Positions 8,499 to 16,735 of a DNA stretch of 64,000 nucleotides are shown here, one piece after another. Both the position numbers and the translations under genes were made by a program. Below the pieces are notes generated by a model. It did no database searches. It saw only the letters and a program-made list of their open reading frames with translations, and was not told where the DNA came from. The DNA is from Actinoallomurus liliacearum (GTDB lineage Bacteria > Actinomycetota > Actinomycetes > Streptosporangiales > Streptosporangiaceae), in the NCBI RefSeq assembly GCF_039542035.1, contig NZ_BAABHJ010000022.1, positions 96,302 through 160,301 of the forward strand. Direction: 5' to 3'. The stretch's first letter is position 1. The number at the start of each line of letters is the position of its first letter.

Positions 8499-9142
8499 TC
8501 ACCGCAGGTCCGGCAGCTTCCGGCCGAACACGGTGATGACGAGCGCGATGACCACCTGGCCCGCCAGGAACAGGACGAAGGCTTCCCGCATGCCGAGCAC
8601 GGCCGGCGCGCTCAACGCCGTGAACAGGGTGCCCAGCATGGCCACGCCCACCGCCCAGCAGTTGGCCGGCCGAACTGGCCACGCCGGCGGTCGCCCCGTA
8701 CGGCCCGATCGCCCGTGACCGGTGGATGCCGGTCGTGGCCGCCTGGATGGTGGACAGCACCTGTGGCTGCATCAGCGCGGCCGCCGCGCCCTGCGCTACG
8801 CGAGCGAGCACGAGGATGGTCGCGGTCGGCGCCAGCCCGCACGCCAGCGAGGCCACCGTGAACGCGGCCAGGCCGGCCAGGAACAGCCTCCGGCGCCGAA
8901 CATGTCGCCCAGTCGACCGCCGAGTACGAGGAGAACCGCGTAGGCGATGCCGTAGCCGGCGACGACGAGTTCCAGCGTCGTCGCCCCGGCGTGCAGCGTG
9001 GTGTCGATGGTGGGCAACACGACGTTGACGATGAAGAAGTCGATCACAGTCAGCGCCGCACCGGTCAGGACGGTGACCAGGCCGGCGGGGTCAGTTCGGC
9101 CGGACTGGCCGGCGTTGCCCGGTCAGGCACGCTCGCGGCCAC
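8499..9142 (-). pseudogene. Decayed MFS drug-efflux-type transporter (DHA2-like)
   Basis: On the minus strand, MFS sequence can be followed only by changing frame. An N-terminal piece begins near 9142. After a shift around 9080-9095 comes 'LTVIDFFIVNVVLPTIDTTL' and 'GGRLGDMFG'. After another shift near 8885-8905 comes 'RRLFLAGLAAFTVASLACGL' and 'LARVAQGAAAALMQPQ'. From about 8655-8672 the text jumps to sequence typical of the last helices ('EAFVLFLAGQVVIALVITVF') and stops at 8499-8501. A normal DHA2 transporter has about 470-500 residues, so roughly half the middle is missing. The gene is clearly dead. It separates the aldose operon from the LysR gene and marks a past rearrangement. Confidence 0.75.
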
Positions 9143-9158
9143 CGCTTTGAGACAGGCC

Positions 9159-10196
9159 CTAGTTCCTCGGGATCGGCTGTACGCCGGGCGGCAGCGGCGC
9201 CCGTCCCTGAGCGTCGAGGAACGCTTTGACGCCGGGAGCGTCCGCGCGCCGTCGCGTCCAGAACAGGGCGACCTCCCGGCAGGCGGCGGGAGAGTCGATG
9301 GTGCGGATGGCCAGCCCCTCGGTGCTGGTGGTCCGCAGTGCGAGGCGGTTGATGACGCCGATGCCGAAGGCCGAGCGGACCAACGCGACCAGGGTGGTCG
9401 GCTGGTCGGTCAGGTACACGATGTCGGCTCGCCCGGCGGCCTCGCCGAGCGTATGGCGCAGATCGAACCCGCCGCCGTCCTCCTCGCTGCCGGCCGGGTT
9501 GCCGATGAGCGGCCGCCCCAGGATGTCGTCGACGCTGACCGAGGCCTGCGCGGCGAGGGGGTCGTGCTCGCGCATCACGGCGACGATGTCCTCGCGCCAG
9601 ATCGTGCGATGGCAGAGCGTCGTCTCGTGCATCTTCGGCAGTGGCGGCCGGAACGCGAGGTCGACGGTCCCGCTGACGACCATCTCCTCCAGGGTCGAGG
9701 CGTTCCCCTCGAACAGTTCGACCGTCATGCCGGGGTACTTCGACTTCAGCTCCTGCAGCACCGACGGAAGGTAGGTGGAGCTGACGCTCGGATAACTGCC
9801 GACGCTCACGTGCGCGACGAAGTTGTCGAGTGTGCTGCGTGCCGCGTCGACGCCGCGCTGCAACTCCAGCAGGGCGGTCATGGCATGCCCGCGGAACAGT
9901 TCGCCGGCCTCGGTCATGCAGATCGGACGGGCCTTGCGGTCGAAGAGCGTCACCCCGAGGGCGTGTTCGAGCGCGGCGATGTGGGCGCTGACCCGCGACT
10001 GCGACAGGTGCAGCACGAGGGTGGCCGCGCCGAACCCGCCCTTGTCGGCAACCGCGAGGAAGCTGCGCAACCAGGCGGTCTGCAGCGACATCGCGTCCCG
10101 GGGATCGCGCGGAGGCAGGTCGGCCGCGTCGAGGTCGTCGCAGGGCGCCTCCGGCGTGGCGAGACCGCGCTCGGCGGAGAACGGCACGTCGCTCAT
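9159..10196 (-). CDS. LysR-family transcriptional regulator
   Basis: A 345-residue LysR regulator. The winged helix-turn-helix lies at about residues 40-95 ('LRSFLAVADKGGFGAATL', 'SQSRVSAHIAALEHALG'), followed by the effector-binding domain. The ATG at 10196 forms an ATGA with the stop of an upstream micro-ORF (10193-10246) that has a strong GGGGGA ribosome site, which supports this start. An internal ATG at 10091 would give the more typical 310 residues. It resembles the LysR at 38537-39466, and both lie beside aldose-oxidation modules, so a sugar, lactone or keto-acid effector is plausible. Confidence 0.88.
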   Translation of the reverse strand: MSDVPFSAERGLATPEAPCDDLDAADLPPRDPRDAMSLQTAWLRSFLAVADKGGFGAATLVLHLSQSRVSAHIAALEHALGVTLFDRKARPICMTEAGELFRGHAMTALLELQRGVDAARSTLDNFVAHVSVGSYPSVSSTYLPSVLQELKSKYPGMTVELFEGNASTLEEMVVSGTVDLAFRPPLPKMHETTLCHRTIWREDIVAVMREHDPLAAQASVSVDDILGRPLIGNPAGSEEDGGGFDLRHTLGEAAGRADIVYLTDQPTTLVALVRSAFGIGVINRLALRTTSTEGLAIRTIDSPAACREVALFWTRRRADAPGVKAFLDAQGRAPLPPGVQPIPRN

Positions 10197-10246
10197 CGAT
10201 CCGTTGGTCCCTGCGCCATCGCGACCAGCGTCTTGGGTGCGTTCAC
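10193..10246 (-). other. Leader micro-ORF upstream of the LysR gene
   Basis: A GTG at 10246-10244, preceded by a strong AAGGGGGA ribosome-binding sequence, opens a 17-codon frame (VNAPKTLVAMAQGPTDR). Its TGA overlaps the LysR ATG by 4 nt. The LysR start has only a weak, distant site of its own, so translation of the regulator probably depends on ribosomes finishing this frame. A regulatory leader or a remnant of an older gene start are both possible. Confidence 0.4.
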
Positions 10247-10400
10247 GTTAGGTCCCCCTTCGCGGGTCTGCGCTGTCGGTCCGATGCCGGAGAGACCCGG
10301 TGGCTGCCATTAAATAACGAAAAATCCGCCGGTCACGCCGCCTGAGGATGGCCCGGCCGGCACCGCCGGGATGCCCTCCGACCTGGTGAGGCGCCGACGG

Positions 10401-10459
10401 CCGCCTGCGCGCTGACGCCGCCTGCGCGCTCACGCCGCCTGACCGCCTGCGCGCTCACG
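10401..10459. repeat. 17-bp direct repeats at the 3' end of the SDR gene
   Basis: Three copies of the unit CCGCCTGCGCGCTSACG lie at 10401-10417, 10418-10434 and 10443-10459. The last two are separated by the 8-bp partial unit CCGCCTGA, and a further partial copy (TCACGCCGCCTGA) lies near 10333-10345. The third copy contains the stop codon of the SDR gene (10455-10457). This looks like slippage duplication of the gene's own 3' end rather than a dispersed element. Confidence 0.7.
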
Positions 10460-11234
10460 CCGCCGTCATCCCTCCGTCGAGGACGAGAGCGGCTCCGTTG
10501 ACGAACCGACCGTCCGGGCCTGCGACGAAGGCGACCATGGCCGCGACCTCCTCCGGCGTTCCCATCCGGCCGTCGAGCTGCCGTCCCGCCATCGCCTCGC
10601 GCGCGGCGACCGGGTCCGGTGCGTTCGCCAGGATCTTCCCGATCCATTCGGTCTCCACGGTGCCGGGGCAGATCGCCACGCAACGGATTCCGTCGCGGGC
10701 GTGGTCCACGGCGATCGCGCGGGTGAGTCCGACCAGCCCGGCCTTGGACGCGCAGTACGCCGCGCGGCGGGCCAGGCCGACCTGACCGCCCACTGAGGCG
10801 ATGTTGACGATCACCCCGCTGCCGCGGTCGAGCATCAGCGGCAGTGTCGCCCGTGTGGTGAGGAAAGGCCCGGTGAGGTTCACCGCCAGGACGCGGTTCC
10901 AGTCCTCGTCGCTCGTCTCCAGCACGGTCGCGGCCACGCCGATGCCGGCGACGTTGACCAGCACCTGCGGGGCGCCGATCGTCACCGCGATCTCCCGGGT
11001 CACCGCGCCGACGTCCAGCGGGTCGCACAGGTCCACCGTGAAGGGGTGGGCCCGCCCACCGGTCTCCTGGATATGCGCATGCGTCCTGGCCAGCCCGGCG
11101 GCGTCCAGGTCCATCATCGCGACCTCGTAGCCCTCCTGGGCTAGACGCACGGCGGTGGCACGTCCGATGCCGGAGGCGGCCCCGGTCACCACGGCGACGG
11201 CGCTCATGCCGATTCGCTCGCTCCGCTCGCTCAT
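10455..11234 (-). CDS. SDR-family dehydrogenase
   Basis: Short-chain dehydrogenase/reductase of 259 residues with 'TGAASGIGRA' for NAD(P) binding, Ser in 'NIASVGGQ', Tyr/Lys in 'YCASK' and 'CPGTVETEW' after it. The ATG at 11234 forms an ATGA with the upstream SDR stop and gives an N-terminus reading MSERSERI. The ATG at 11207 (MSAVAVVTG) gives the more conventional SDR start, so the first nine residues are uncertain. It resembles the SDR at 7683-8429 and is the last gene of an operon with the UxaA dehydratase and SMP-30 lactonase. A role as 2-keto-3-deoxy-aldonate dehydrogenase is plausible. Confidence 0.83.
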   Translation of the reverse strand: MSERSERIGMSAVAVVTGAASGIGRATAVRLAQEGYEVAMMDLDAAGLARTHAHIQETGGRAHPFTVDLCDPLDVGAVTREIAVTIGAPQVLVNVAGIGVAATVLETSDEDWNRVLAVNLTGPFLTTRATLPLMLDRGSGVIVNIASVGGQVGLARRAAYCASKAGLVGLTRAIAVDHARDGIRCVAICPGTVETEWIGKILANAPDPVAAREAMAGRQLDGRMGTPEEVAAMVAFVAGPDGRFVNGAALVLDGGMTAA

Positions 11235-11992
11235 GAGTACACCGTCCCGGGCAGCGAGCCGTCCATGGCGTACCCGCCGTCGACGTCGAGGCAGGCGCCG
11301 GTGGTGTAGCGCGCCTCCTCGGATGCGAGGTAGCAGATCGCCGACGCCACCCACTCCGGCGGCGCGATCTCCCGCAGCGGGATCTTCGCCTGCAAGGAAC
11401 GGACGATCTCCGGCGTGTAGATGGGTTCGCTCATCTTGGTCCGGGTGGCGCCCGGGCGTACGCAGTTCACGGTGACGCCGTGGGGAGCCAGTTCGGAGGC
11501 CATCGTGCGGGTCATCGCCTCGAGCCCGCCCTTGGTCGCCGTGTAGGGCGCCGCGTTCGGCTCGGAGACCACGGCGTGGACCGAGGAGACGTTGACGATG
11601 CGGCCCGGCGTACCGCTCTCCACCATGACGCGGGCGGCGGCCTGGCTCAGGAAGAAGACGCCGGTCAGGTTCACCGCGACGACGCGGTCCCAGTCGGCCC
11701 GGGTGACCTTGAGGAACGGCGCGATGTGCAGGATCCCGGCGACGTTGGCCAGCACGTCGACCCGCTGGAACTCCTCCCGCAGGTACGCCTCCAGCCGCCG
11801 TCCCGCGTCCGGGTCGGCGACGTCCAGGTCGACCAGGTGCAAACGCCCCTCAGGCCGGCCCGGCCACGGCTCGACGTGCTTCAGGTCGACGGCGACGACC
11901 GTGGCACCCTCGTCCAGCAGCCGGATCGCCGTCGCCCGGCCGATGCCGGAGCCGGCGCCGGTGACCACGGCGACCTTCCCGCTGAATCTCAT
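11231..11992 (-). CDS. SDR-family dehydrogenase, possible aldose 1-dehydrogenase
   Basis: A 253-residue SDR with the coenzyme motif 'TGAGSGIGRA', catalytic Ser in 'NVSSVHAV', Tyr/Lys in 'YTATK' and 'VRPGATRT' following. It starts at the ATG inside an ATGA overlap with the SMP-30 gene, with GAGG seven bases upstream. Immediate coupling to a lactonase-type gene fits an aldose 1-dehydrogenase making a sugar lactone, as in SDR/SMP-30 pairs of oxidative rhamnose or glucose routes. This is context-based. The next gene, another SDR, overlaps its stop by 4 nt. Confidence 0.83.
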   Translation of the reverse strand: MRFSGKVAVVTGAGSGIGRATAIRLLDEGATVVAVDLKHVEPWPGRPEGRLHLVDLDVADPDAGRRLEAYLREEFQRVDVLANVAGILHIAPFLKVTRADWDRVVAVNLTGVFFLSQAAARVMVESGTPGRIVNVSSVHAVVSEPNAAPYTATKGGLEAMTRTMASELAPHGVTVNCVRPGATRTKMSEPIYTPEIVRSLQAKIPLREIAPPEWVASAICYLASEEARYTTGACLDVDGGYAMDGSLPGTVYS

Positions 11993-12897
11993 GATCTGAC
12001 CTCTCGTGCTGGGTGAAAAAGGGCCGGCGGCCGTCCCGGAGTGTCGACGACGCGCTGCAGCACCGACCCCGACAGCGGCCACTCCGCCAACTGAGCCTCG
12101 GTGAGCCCGATCGACGCCGAGGTGATGTACATCGTGCGCAGGTCGGGGCCGCCGAAGACGACACTCGTCGGGCGCGGGACCGGCACCGGCAACCGCTCGG
12201 CCACGGTGCCGTCAGGGGTGAAGCGGGTCACGTGGGCGCCGTCCCAGAAGGCGCACCACACGTCACCGTTCGCGTCCACCCGCAGCCCGTCGGGAATGCC
12301 CGGGATCGACGACGTGTCGGCGAAGGCCTGACGGCCCGCGGCCGCCCCGGACTCGACCTCGAAGGCGTACCGGTAGATCACGTCGGCACGAGAGTCCACG
12401 AAGTACATCCAGCGCCCGTCCGGCGACCAGTCGATGCCGTTGGAACAGTAGAAGCCCTGGTCGACCACGGTGTAGGCACCGCTGCCGTCCAGCCGGTAGA
12501 GCCGGCCCACGGCGCGGGTCTCCCCGTCCTCCAGCGAACCCGTCCAGAAGCGGCCCGCCGGGTCGACCGATCCGTCGTTGAAACGGCAGGCCGGGCGATC
12601 CGCCTCAGGGTCGGCGAGGAAGGTCCGGCCGCCCGTACGGAGGTCGAGCAGATGCCAGCCGGTGCGCATACCGGCGACGAGGACCTGGGGATCGTCGGTG
12701 AGACCGAGGCAACCGACCTGTGCCCCGACCTCGATCCGCGTCGGCCGGTCGGCACCGGAGACCTGGGCGAAGACGACGCCGCCGACGATGTCCACCCAGT
12801 ACAGAGTGCCGATCCGCGGGTCCCACAGCGGGCCTTCGCCGAGGGTGGCCCGGCCGTTCCAGAACACTGATGTCAAACCACGGCTCCCATCCGCCAC
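11989..12897 (-). CDS. SMP-30/gluconolactonase family protein (sugar lactonase)
   Basis: Six-bladed beta-propeller lactonase of the SMP-30/regucalcin/gluconolactonase family, 302 residues. Family hallmarks are the metal-ligand Glu in 'GEGPLWDP', 'YWVDIVGG', the Asn of 'RFNDGSVDPAGRFW', 'NGIDWSPDGRWMYFVDS' and 'PDGLRVDANGDVW'. The gene begins at GTG 12897, overlapping the dehydratase gene by 25 bases. Alternative TTG (12876) or GTG starts just downstream would shorten it slightly. It would hydrolyse an aldonolactone to feed the adjacent UxaA-type dehydratase. It is a different fold from the amidohydrolase lactonases elsewhere in the window. Confidence 0.87.
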   Translation of the reverse strand: MADGSRGLTSVFWNGRATLGEGPLWDPRIGTLYWVDIVGGVVFAQVSGADRPTRIEVGAQVGCLGLTDDPQVLVAGMRTGWHLLDLRTGGRTFLADPEADRPACRFNDGSVDPAGRFWTGSLEDGETRAVGRLYRLDGSGAYTVVDQGFYCSNGIDWSPDGRWMYFVDSRADVIYRYAFEVESGAAAGRQAFADTSSIPGIPDGLRVDANGDVWCAFWDGAHVTRFTPDGTVAERLPVPVPRPTSVVFGGPDLRTMYITSASIGLTEAQLAEWPLSGSVLQRVVDTPGRPPALFHPAREVRS

Positions 12898-14402
12898 GGC
12901 ACGATCTCCTCGGTGCCGAATCCGAGCGCCTCGGACTTGCTCGGCGTACCCGATGCCATGTCCACCAGCGCCTCGAACAGCGCGATTCCGTGGCGGATCT
13001 GCTCGTCACGCGACATCGCCGGGCCCGCGTCGAAGTCCATGTCGCCGCGCATGTGCTCGTACAACCGAGTCGTCGTGCTGATCTTGAGGCAGGGAGTGGG
13101 GCGCGACCCGAAGACCGAACCCCGTCCGGTCGTGAACGCCAGCAGGTTGGCCCCGCCCGCGACCATGCCGGTCGCCGAGACCGGGTCGTATCCGGGAGTG
13201 TCCATGAAGGTCAGACCCGGAGCGGTGACCGGTTCGGCGTACGCGACGACGTCGTTGAGCGGGCTCGTACCGCCCTTGAGGACCGCGCCGAGCGACTTCT
13301 CCCAGATGGTGGTGATGCCGCCGGCTCGATTGCCCGTGGACGGGTTGTTGTCCAGCTCCGCGTCGTTGCGCGCCGTGTACGCCTGCCACCAGGCGATCAG
13401 CTCGTCGATCCGGCGGCCGACCGCGGGTGTCGCGGCCCGGTCGCGCAGCAGGTGCTCGGCGCCGTAGATCTCGGGGGTCTCACCGAGGATGACCCGGCCA
13501 CCGGCGGCGACCAGCAGGTCGGCCGCCACTCCGAGGGTCGGGTTGGCGGTCAGGCCCGAGTACGCGTCGCTCCCCCCGCACTGCAGCCCCAACGTCAGCT
13601 CCGCGACCGGGATGGGCTCACGCTCCAAGCCCCCGATGTGCGAAGCCATCGCCGCGATGCGGTCCAGCGCGGCGTTGACGGTGGCGGCCGTCCCGCCCAG
13701 GTCCTGGATTGCGAGCGTCTCGACGGCGGGGACATCGCCGAAGACGTTCTCCGGCTGGTTGACCTCGCAGCCCAGGCTGACCATCAGGACCCCGGCGACG
13801 TTCGCGTGCCCGGCGTAGCCACGCAGGGTACGGCGCAGGATGTCGTCGCCGGCGGTGCCCTCGGCCATGCCGCAGCCCAGATCGTGGGTGAGGGCGATGA
13901 CCCCGTCCACGCTCGGCGCCGTGAGGCGGGCATTGGCGGTCTGCGCGATCATGCGGCTGACCGTCGCCGAGCAGTTGACGGTCGGAAGCACGGCGATGTG
14001 GTTGCGGGTCGCGGCCCGACCGTCGGGTCGGCGGTAGCCCAGGAAATGCTCGCGCGTCGGGGCGGCCGGCGGAGTCCACACCGACGGCCCGGCGGGAACC
14101 GTGGCGGCACCGACGCTGTGCGGCCCGACGCCGAGGTTGTGCAGGTGCACATGGGCGCCGGGCGGGATGTCCCGCCGCGCGACGCCGATCACCTCACCGT
14201 ACTTGTGCACGGGCGCACCGTCGGCGATGGCCCGTACGGCGACCTTGTGCCCCGCCGGGATGTCGTCGATCGCGGCGACCACCCCGCCCGCGACCTGGAT
14301 GAGCGTTCCGCGCCTGACGTCGCTACGGACGAGGCCGACGTCGTCCGCTCCGTCCCGCGGGACCAGCGGCACGACGACCTCGGCCGGCTTCGATCCGGTC
14401 AT
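12873..14402 (-). CDS. UxaA-family sugar-acid dehydratase (altronate/fuconate type)
   Basis: A 509-residue protein with the UxaA/GarD architecture: a small N-terminal SAF domain (about residues 1-90) and a large C-terminal dehydratase domain with the hallmark 'GLQCGGSDAYSGLTANP'. Members remove water from altronate, galactarate or, in Campylobacter fucose catabolism, probably fuconate, giving 2-keto-3-deoxy acids. The full SAF-plus-catalytic form in one chain is normal length. It is the first gene of the minus-strand operon (dehydratase, SMP-30 lactonase, SDR, SDR). The plus-strand module at 3308-8429 has no dehydratase of its own, so this enzyme could complete it. Confidence 0.87.
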   Translation of the reverse strand: MTGSKPAEVVVPLVPRDGADDVGLVRSDVRRGTLIQVAGGVVAAIDDIPAGHKVAVRAIADGAPVHKYGEVIGVARRDIPPGAHVHLHNLGVGPHSVGAATVPAGPSVWTPPAAPTREHFLGYRRPDGRAATRNHIAVLPTVNCSATVSRMIAQTANARLTAPSVDGVIALTHDLGCGMAEGTAGDDILRRTLRGYAGHANVAGVLMVSLGCEVNQPENVFGDVPAVETLAIQDLGGTAATVNAALDRIAAMASHIGGLEREPIPVAELTLGLQCGGSDAYSGLTANPTLGVAADLLVAAGGRVILGETPEIYGAEHLLRDRAATPAVGRRIDELIAWWQAYTARNDAELDNNPSTGNRAGGITTIWEKSLGAVLKGGTSPLNDVVAYAEPVTAPGLTFMDTPGYDPVSATGMVAGGANLLAFTTGRGSVFGSRPTPCLKISTTTRLYEHMRGDMDFDAGPAMSRDEQIRHGIALFEALVDMASGTPSKSEALGFGTEEIVPWRMGAVV

Positions 14403-14862
14403 GCAGGATCCAACCGGACCGCCGTGATTCCGCCGTGGTACTCACTCACTCATTCGCTCCGTTCAGCGAGTGCAGACGCCAGGAGAACATTTCGGAGCGG
14501 CCGCCCTGGAATCGCGCAAGGCCGGCCGCGAAGGCCTGAGGTGACATCGCCATACCGCCGAACATAGAACGGCCGACACCGCATGAGGAAACGCGAGTAA
14601 CGGGACGAGGCCATCCGAAATTCGGATCGCCCCAGGTCGGCGGCACCGGCGAAGGCCCATCGCCCCTGGGGCCACACCGTTCCTCAGGTGTCCGCCGTCG
14701 ACGCCGCATGCCATTCGCGAGACGGATCGGGGCGTTCTGAAATACGCGATCGACGCGCCCAAGAGGCGTCGTTACGTTCATTTCCAACTGGTTAACGGCG
14801 CGTTACTCACCGAGTCGATCCCCCGTACGGCCGTTGTCGCGCGCCAAGCCGGAGAGGAAACC
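14403..14862. promoter_or_regulatory. Divergent intergenic region between dehydratase operon and GH5 gene
   Basis: A 460-base region that must hold promoters for the minus-strand dehydratase operon and the plus-strand glycanase. Near the dehydratase end (14445-14473) there is an imperfect hairpin rich in CACTC/GAGTG. Close to the glycanase there is a small palindrome, TAACG-GCG-CGTTA (14793-14805), which could be an operator. Short open frames exist here but none resembles a protein I know. No promoter hexamers are convincing enough to place. Confidence 0.4.
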
Positions 14863-16353
14863 ATGCCACACCCTCACCCCGCCGCACCCGCCGGTACCCG
14901 CCTCAACCGCCGCCTGCTGGCCTGGATGCTGGCCGCGCTGACCGTACTGGCCATGGCGCCGCTCATGACCGTGTCCGGGGCGTCACCGGCCGCCGCCGAC
15001 CCCGGTCTCGACCCCGGCCAGTTCCACGGCGTGCACTGGTCCCGCCTTGGAGACAACTTCACCGCCGACAGACTCGTGCTGCAGGGGCTGTCTCCGGACG
15101 ACGACTACAACTCCGCCAGGAGCAAGGCCGACGCGATGTTCGCCGCGTTCCAGAGCTCCCTGGGCGCCAACACCGTCCGGCTGCCGATCAACCCCGCCAC
15201 CGCACGCTGGGACACGTACTACGGCGTCATCGACGCCGCGACCGCCAGAGGCTTCAGGGTCATCCTGTGCTACTGGTCGGAGGACGGCAGCAACAAGATC
15301 ACGGACAGCTACCTGCCCACCTGGAACCAGATGTGGGACACGGTCATCGCCAAGTACCTGTCCAACCCCCTGGTCTACTTCGACCCGATGAACGAGCCCG
15401 TCGGTTTCACCACCGCCCAGTGGCTCGGCTTCGCCGCCAACTGGATCACCCGCGAGAGCTCGGCCGGCCTACCCAGGAACCGAATGTTCATCGAGGGCGC
15501 CCAAGCGGACGCCGGCGGCTGGGGATCCGACCTCAGGCCCCTGTGCAGCGACTCCCGCTTCAACGGCACCTACCTCGCCATGCACCGCTATGGCTTTCCT
15601 TATGGCTCGCGGACCTACGACGACTGGGTCAACGACATCAAGACCTACATGGGCAACTGCGCCTCACGCACCGTCATGGAGGAGTTCGGCGCGGACGCGG
15701 ACACCGGCAACGACTACGACGCGCCCCCGACCAGCACGAGCGACAAGGAGATCGCATACCTGCGTGCCATCACGGATGTCATCCATGACTACCACCTGGG
15801 CGCGATCTGGTGCCACGGCATCGGCGGCCGGACCACCAGCCCGGACCACGACACGCTGAACATCGTGCGGCTCTACAGCGGGTTGTACGGCGGTAACACC
15901 AACCTGCCACTGTGGACCCCGAACCCCACGGCCGTCGACCGTCTCGAGTACGCCTGGGGCGGGTCCGGCTCGGGCACGAGCCGACTGCGAAACGTCTACT
16001 ACAACGCGTGCCTCGACGTCCCCAACGCGTCCCACGCCAACGACGTCCAGCTTCAGGTCTGGAGCTGCGGGAACGGCGACGACCAGCGGTGGACCAGGCA
16101 GTCCAACAACGAGATCAGCGTCTACAACGGGACGAAATGCCTGGACGCCCAAGGCTTCGGCAAGACCAACGGCACCCATGTCATCATCCATGACTGCCTG
16201 GGCAACTCCAACCAGCAGTGGTACTCCTTCTCCGACGGGACGATCCGCGGAGTCGACTCCCACCTCTGCCTGGACGCCGACCTGTACAGCGCCCAGAACG
16301 TCCAGCTCTGGTCGTGCGGGAACGGCACCAACCAGAAATGGCAGAGCCTCTGA
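14863..16353 (+). CDS. Secreted GH5 glycanase with C-terminal ricin-type lectin domain
   Basis: A 496-residue exported enzyme. A signal peptide runs from the Arg-rich start through the hydrophobic stretch 'LLAWMLAALTVLAMAPL' to about 'SPAAADP' (residue 46). The catalytic region is a clan-A glycosidase of the GH5 cellulase type, with the acid/base Glu in 'DPMNEPVG' and the nucleophile Glu in 'MEEFGAD'. From about residue 370 a ricin-B/CBM13 domain follows, with 'DQRW', 'NQQW' and 'NQKW' marking its three QxW repeats. GGAGAGG precedes the ATG. Substrate could be beta-glucan, mannan or a related plant polymer. It stands alone between operons. Confidence 0.88.
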   Translation: MPHPHPAAPAGTRLNRRLLAWMLAALTVLAMAPLMTVSGASPAAADPGLDPGQFHGVHWSRLGDNFTADRLVLQGLSPDDDYNSARSKADAMFAAFQSSLGANTVRLPINPATARWDTYYGVIDAATARGFRVILCYWSEDGSNKITDSYLPTWNQMWDTVIAKYLSNPLVYFDPMNEPVGFTTAQWLGFAANWITRESSAGLPRNRMFIEGAQADAGGWGSDLRPLCSDSRFNGTYLAMHRYGFPYGSRTYDDWVNDIKTYMGNCASRTVMEEFGADADTGNDYDAPPTSTSDKEIAYLRAITDVIHDYHLGAIWCHGIGGRTTSPDHDTLNIVRLYSGLYGGNTNLPLWTPNPTAVDRLEYAWGGSGSGTSRLRNVYYNACLDVPNASHANDVQLQVWSCGNGDDQRWTRQSNNEISVYNGTKCLDAQGFGKTNGTHVIIHDCLGNSNQQWYSFSDGTIRGVDSHLCLDADLYSAQNVQLWSCGNGTNQKWQSL

Positions 16354-16699
16354 CGAGGATCCTTCCGGACACGCGTGAGCCGGTCGCGGGCAACGGTGAC
16401 CGCGACCGGCCCACGCATTGCCGATCTTCGGGCCAGGTCCGTTGGGAGCACGGCGAAATCGGTGCGGCGATGGCGAGAGCTCGATTCGAATATCGGATTG
16501 TCACCTGCCGGAATACGCGCTTCACACCCGCAATCTCGGGACCTAACGTCTACCGCACCTGACAGGCGGATGCATCGCGTCGGGAGCGAGGCAGGACGCA
16601 GCGCCAGGGGCCGGCCCGACCGGCGGCTGCGAGAGCGTGACGGCCGACGGGCCGCGAGCTCACCACCGTATATGTGACCGGGACTTCAATGGAGGGATC
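16354..16699. other. Intergenic region after the GH5 gene
   Basis: About 350 bases without a gene. It contains the terminator-like hairpin at 16379-16410 and, at its right end, a GGAGGGATC ribosome site in front of the micro-ORF at 16700. I see no further recognisable gene or repeat. The promoter of the next operon should lie here but no clear hexamers stand out. Confidence 0.4.
16379..16410 (+). terminator. Hairpin terminator after the GH5 gene
   Basis: A perfect 11-bp stem, GCCGGTCGCGG at 16379-16389 and its complement at 16400-16410, with a 10-base loop, lies 26 bases past the stop codon. There is no U-tract, as is usual for actinobacterial terminators. Confidence 0.65.
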
Positions 16700-16735
16700 A
16701 TGTCTGAGCACCGCGGATGGAGCCACCGGCGGTGA
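16700..16735 (+). other. Leader micro-ORF upstream of the sugar ATPase
   Basis: An ATG at 16700 with a strong GGAGGGATC site opens an 11-codon frame (MSEHRGWSHRR). Its TGA overlaps a GTG at 16732, the probable start of the ATPase. The ATPase has no comparable ribosome site of its own, so coupling through this frame is likely. The peptide itself need not have a function. Confidence 0.45.

Noticed and set aside
12720..14567. Plus-strand open frame of 615 codons opposite the UxaA dehydratase
   Set aside because: Antisense to a gene with the full UxaA signature; no recognisable domain.
14446..14787. Minus-strand frame of 113 codons upstream of the dehydratase gene
   Set aside because: No ribosome site or homology, and it fills the divergent promoter region; composition is typical of non-coding GC-rich DNA.
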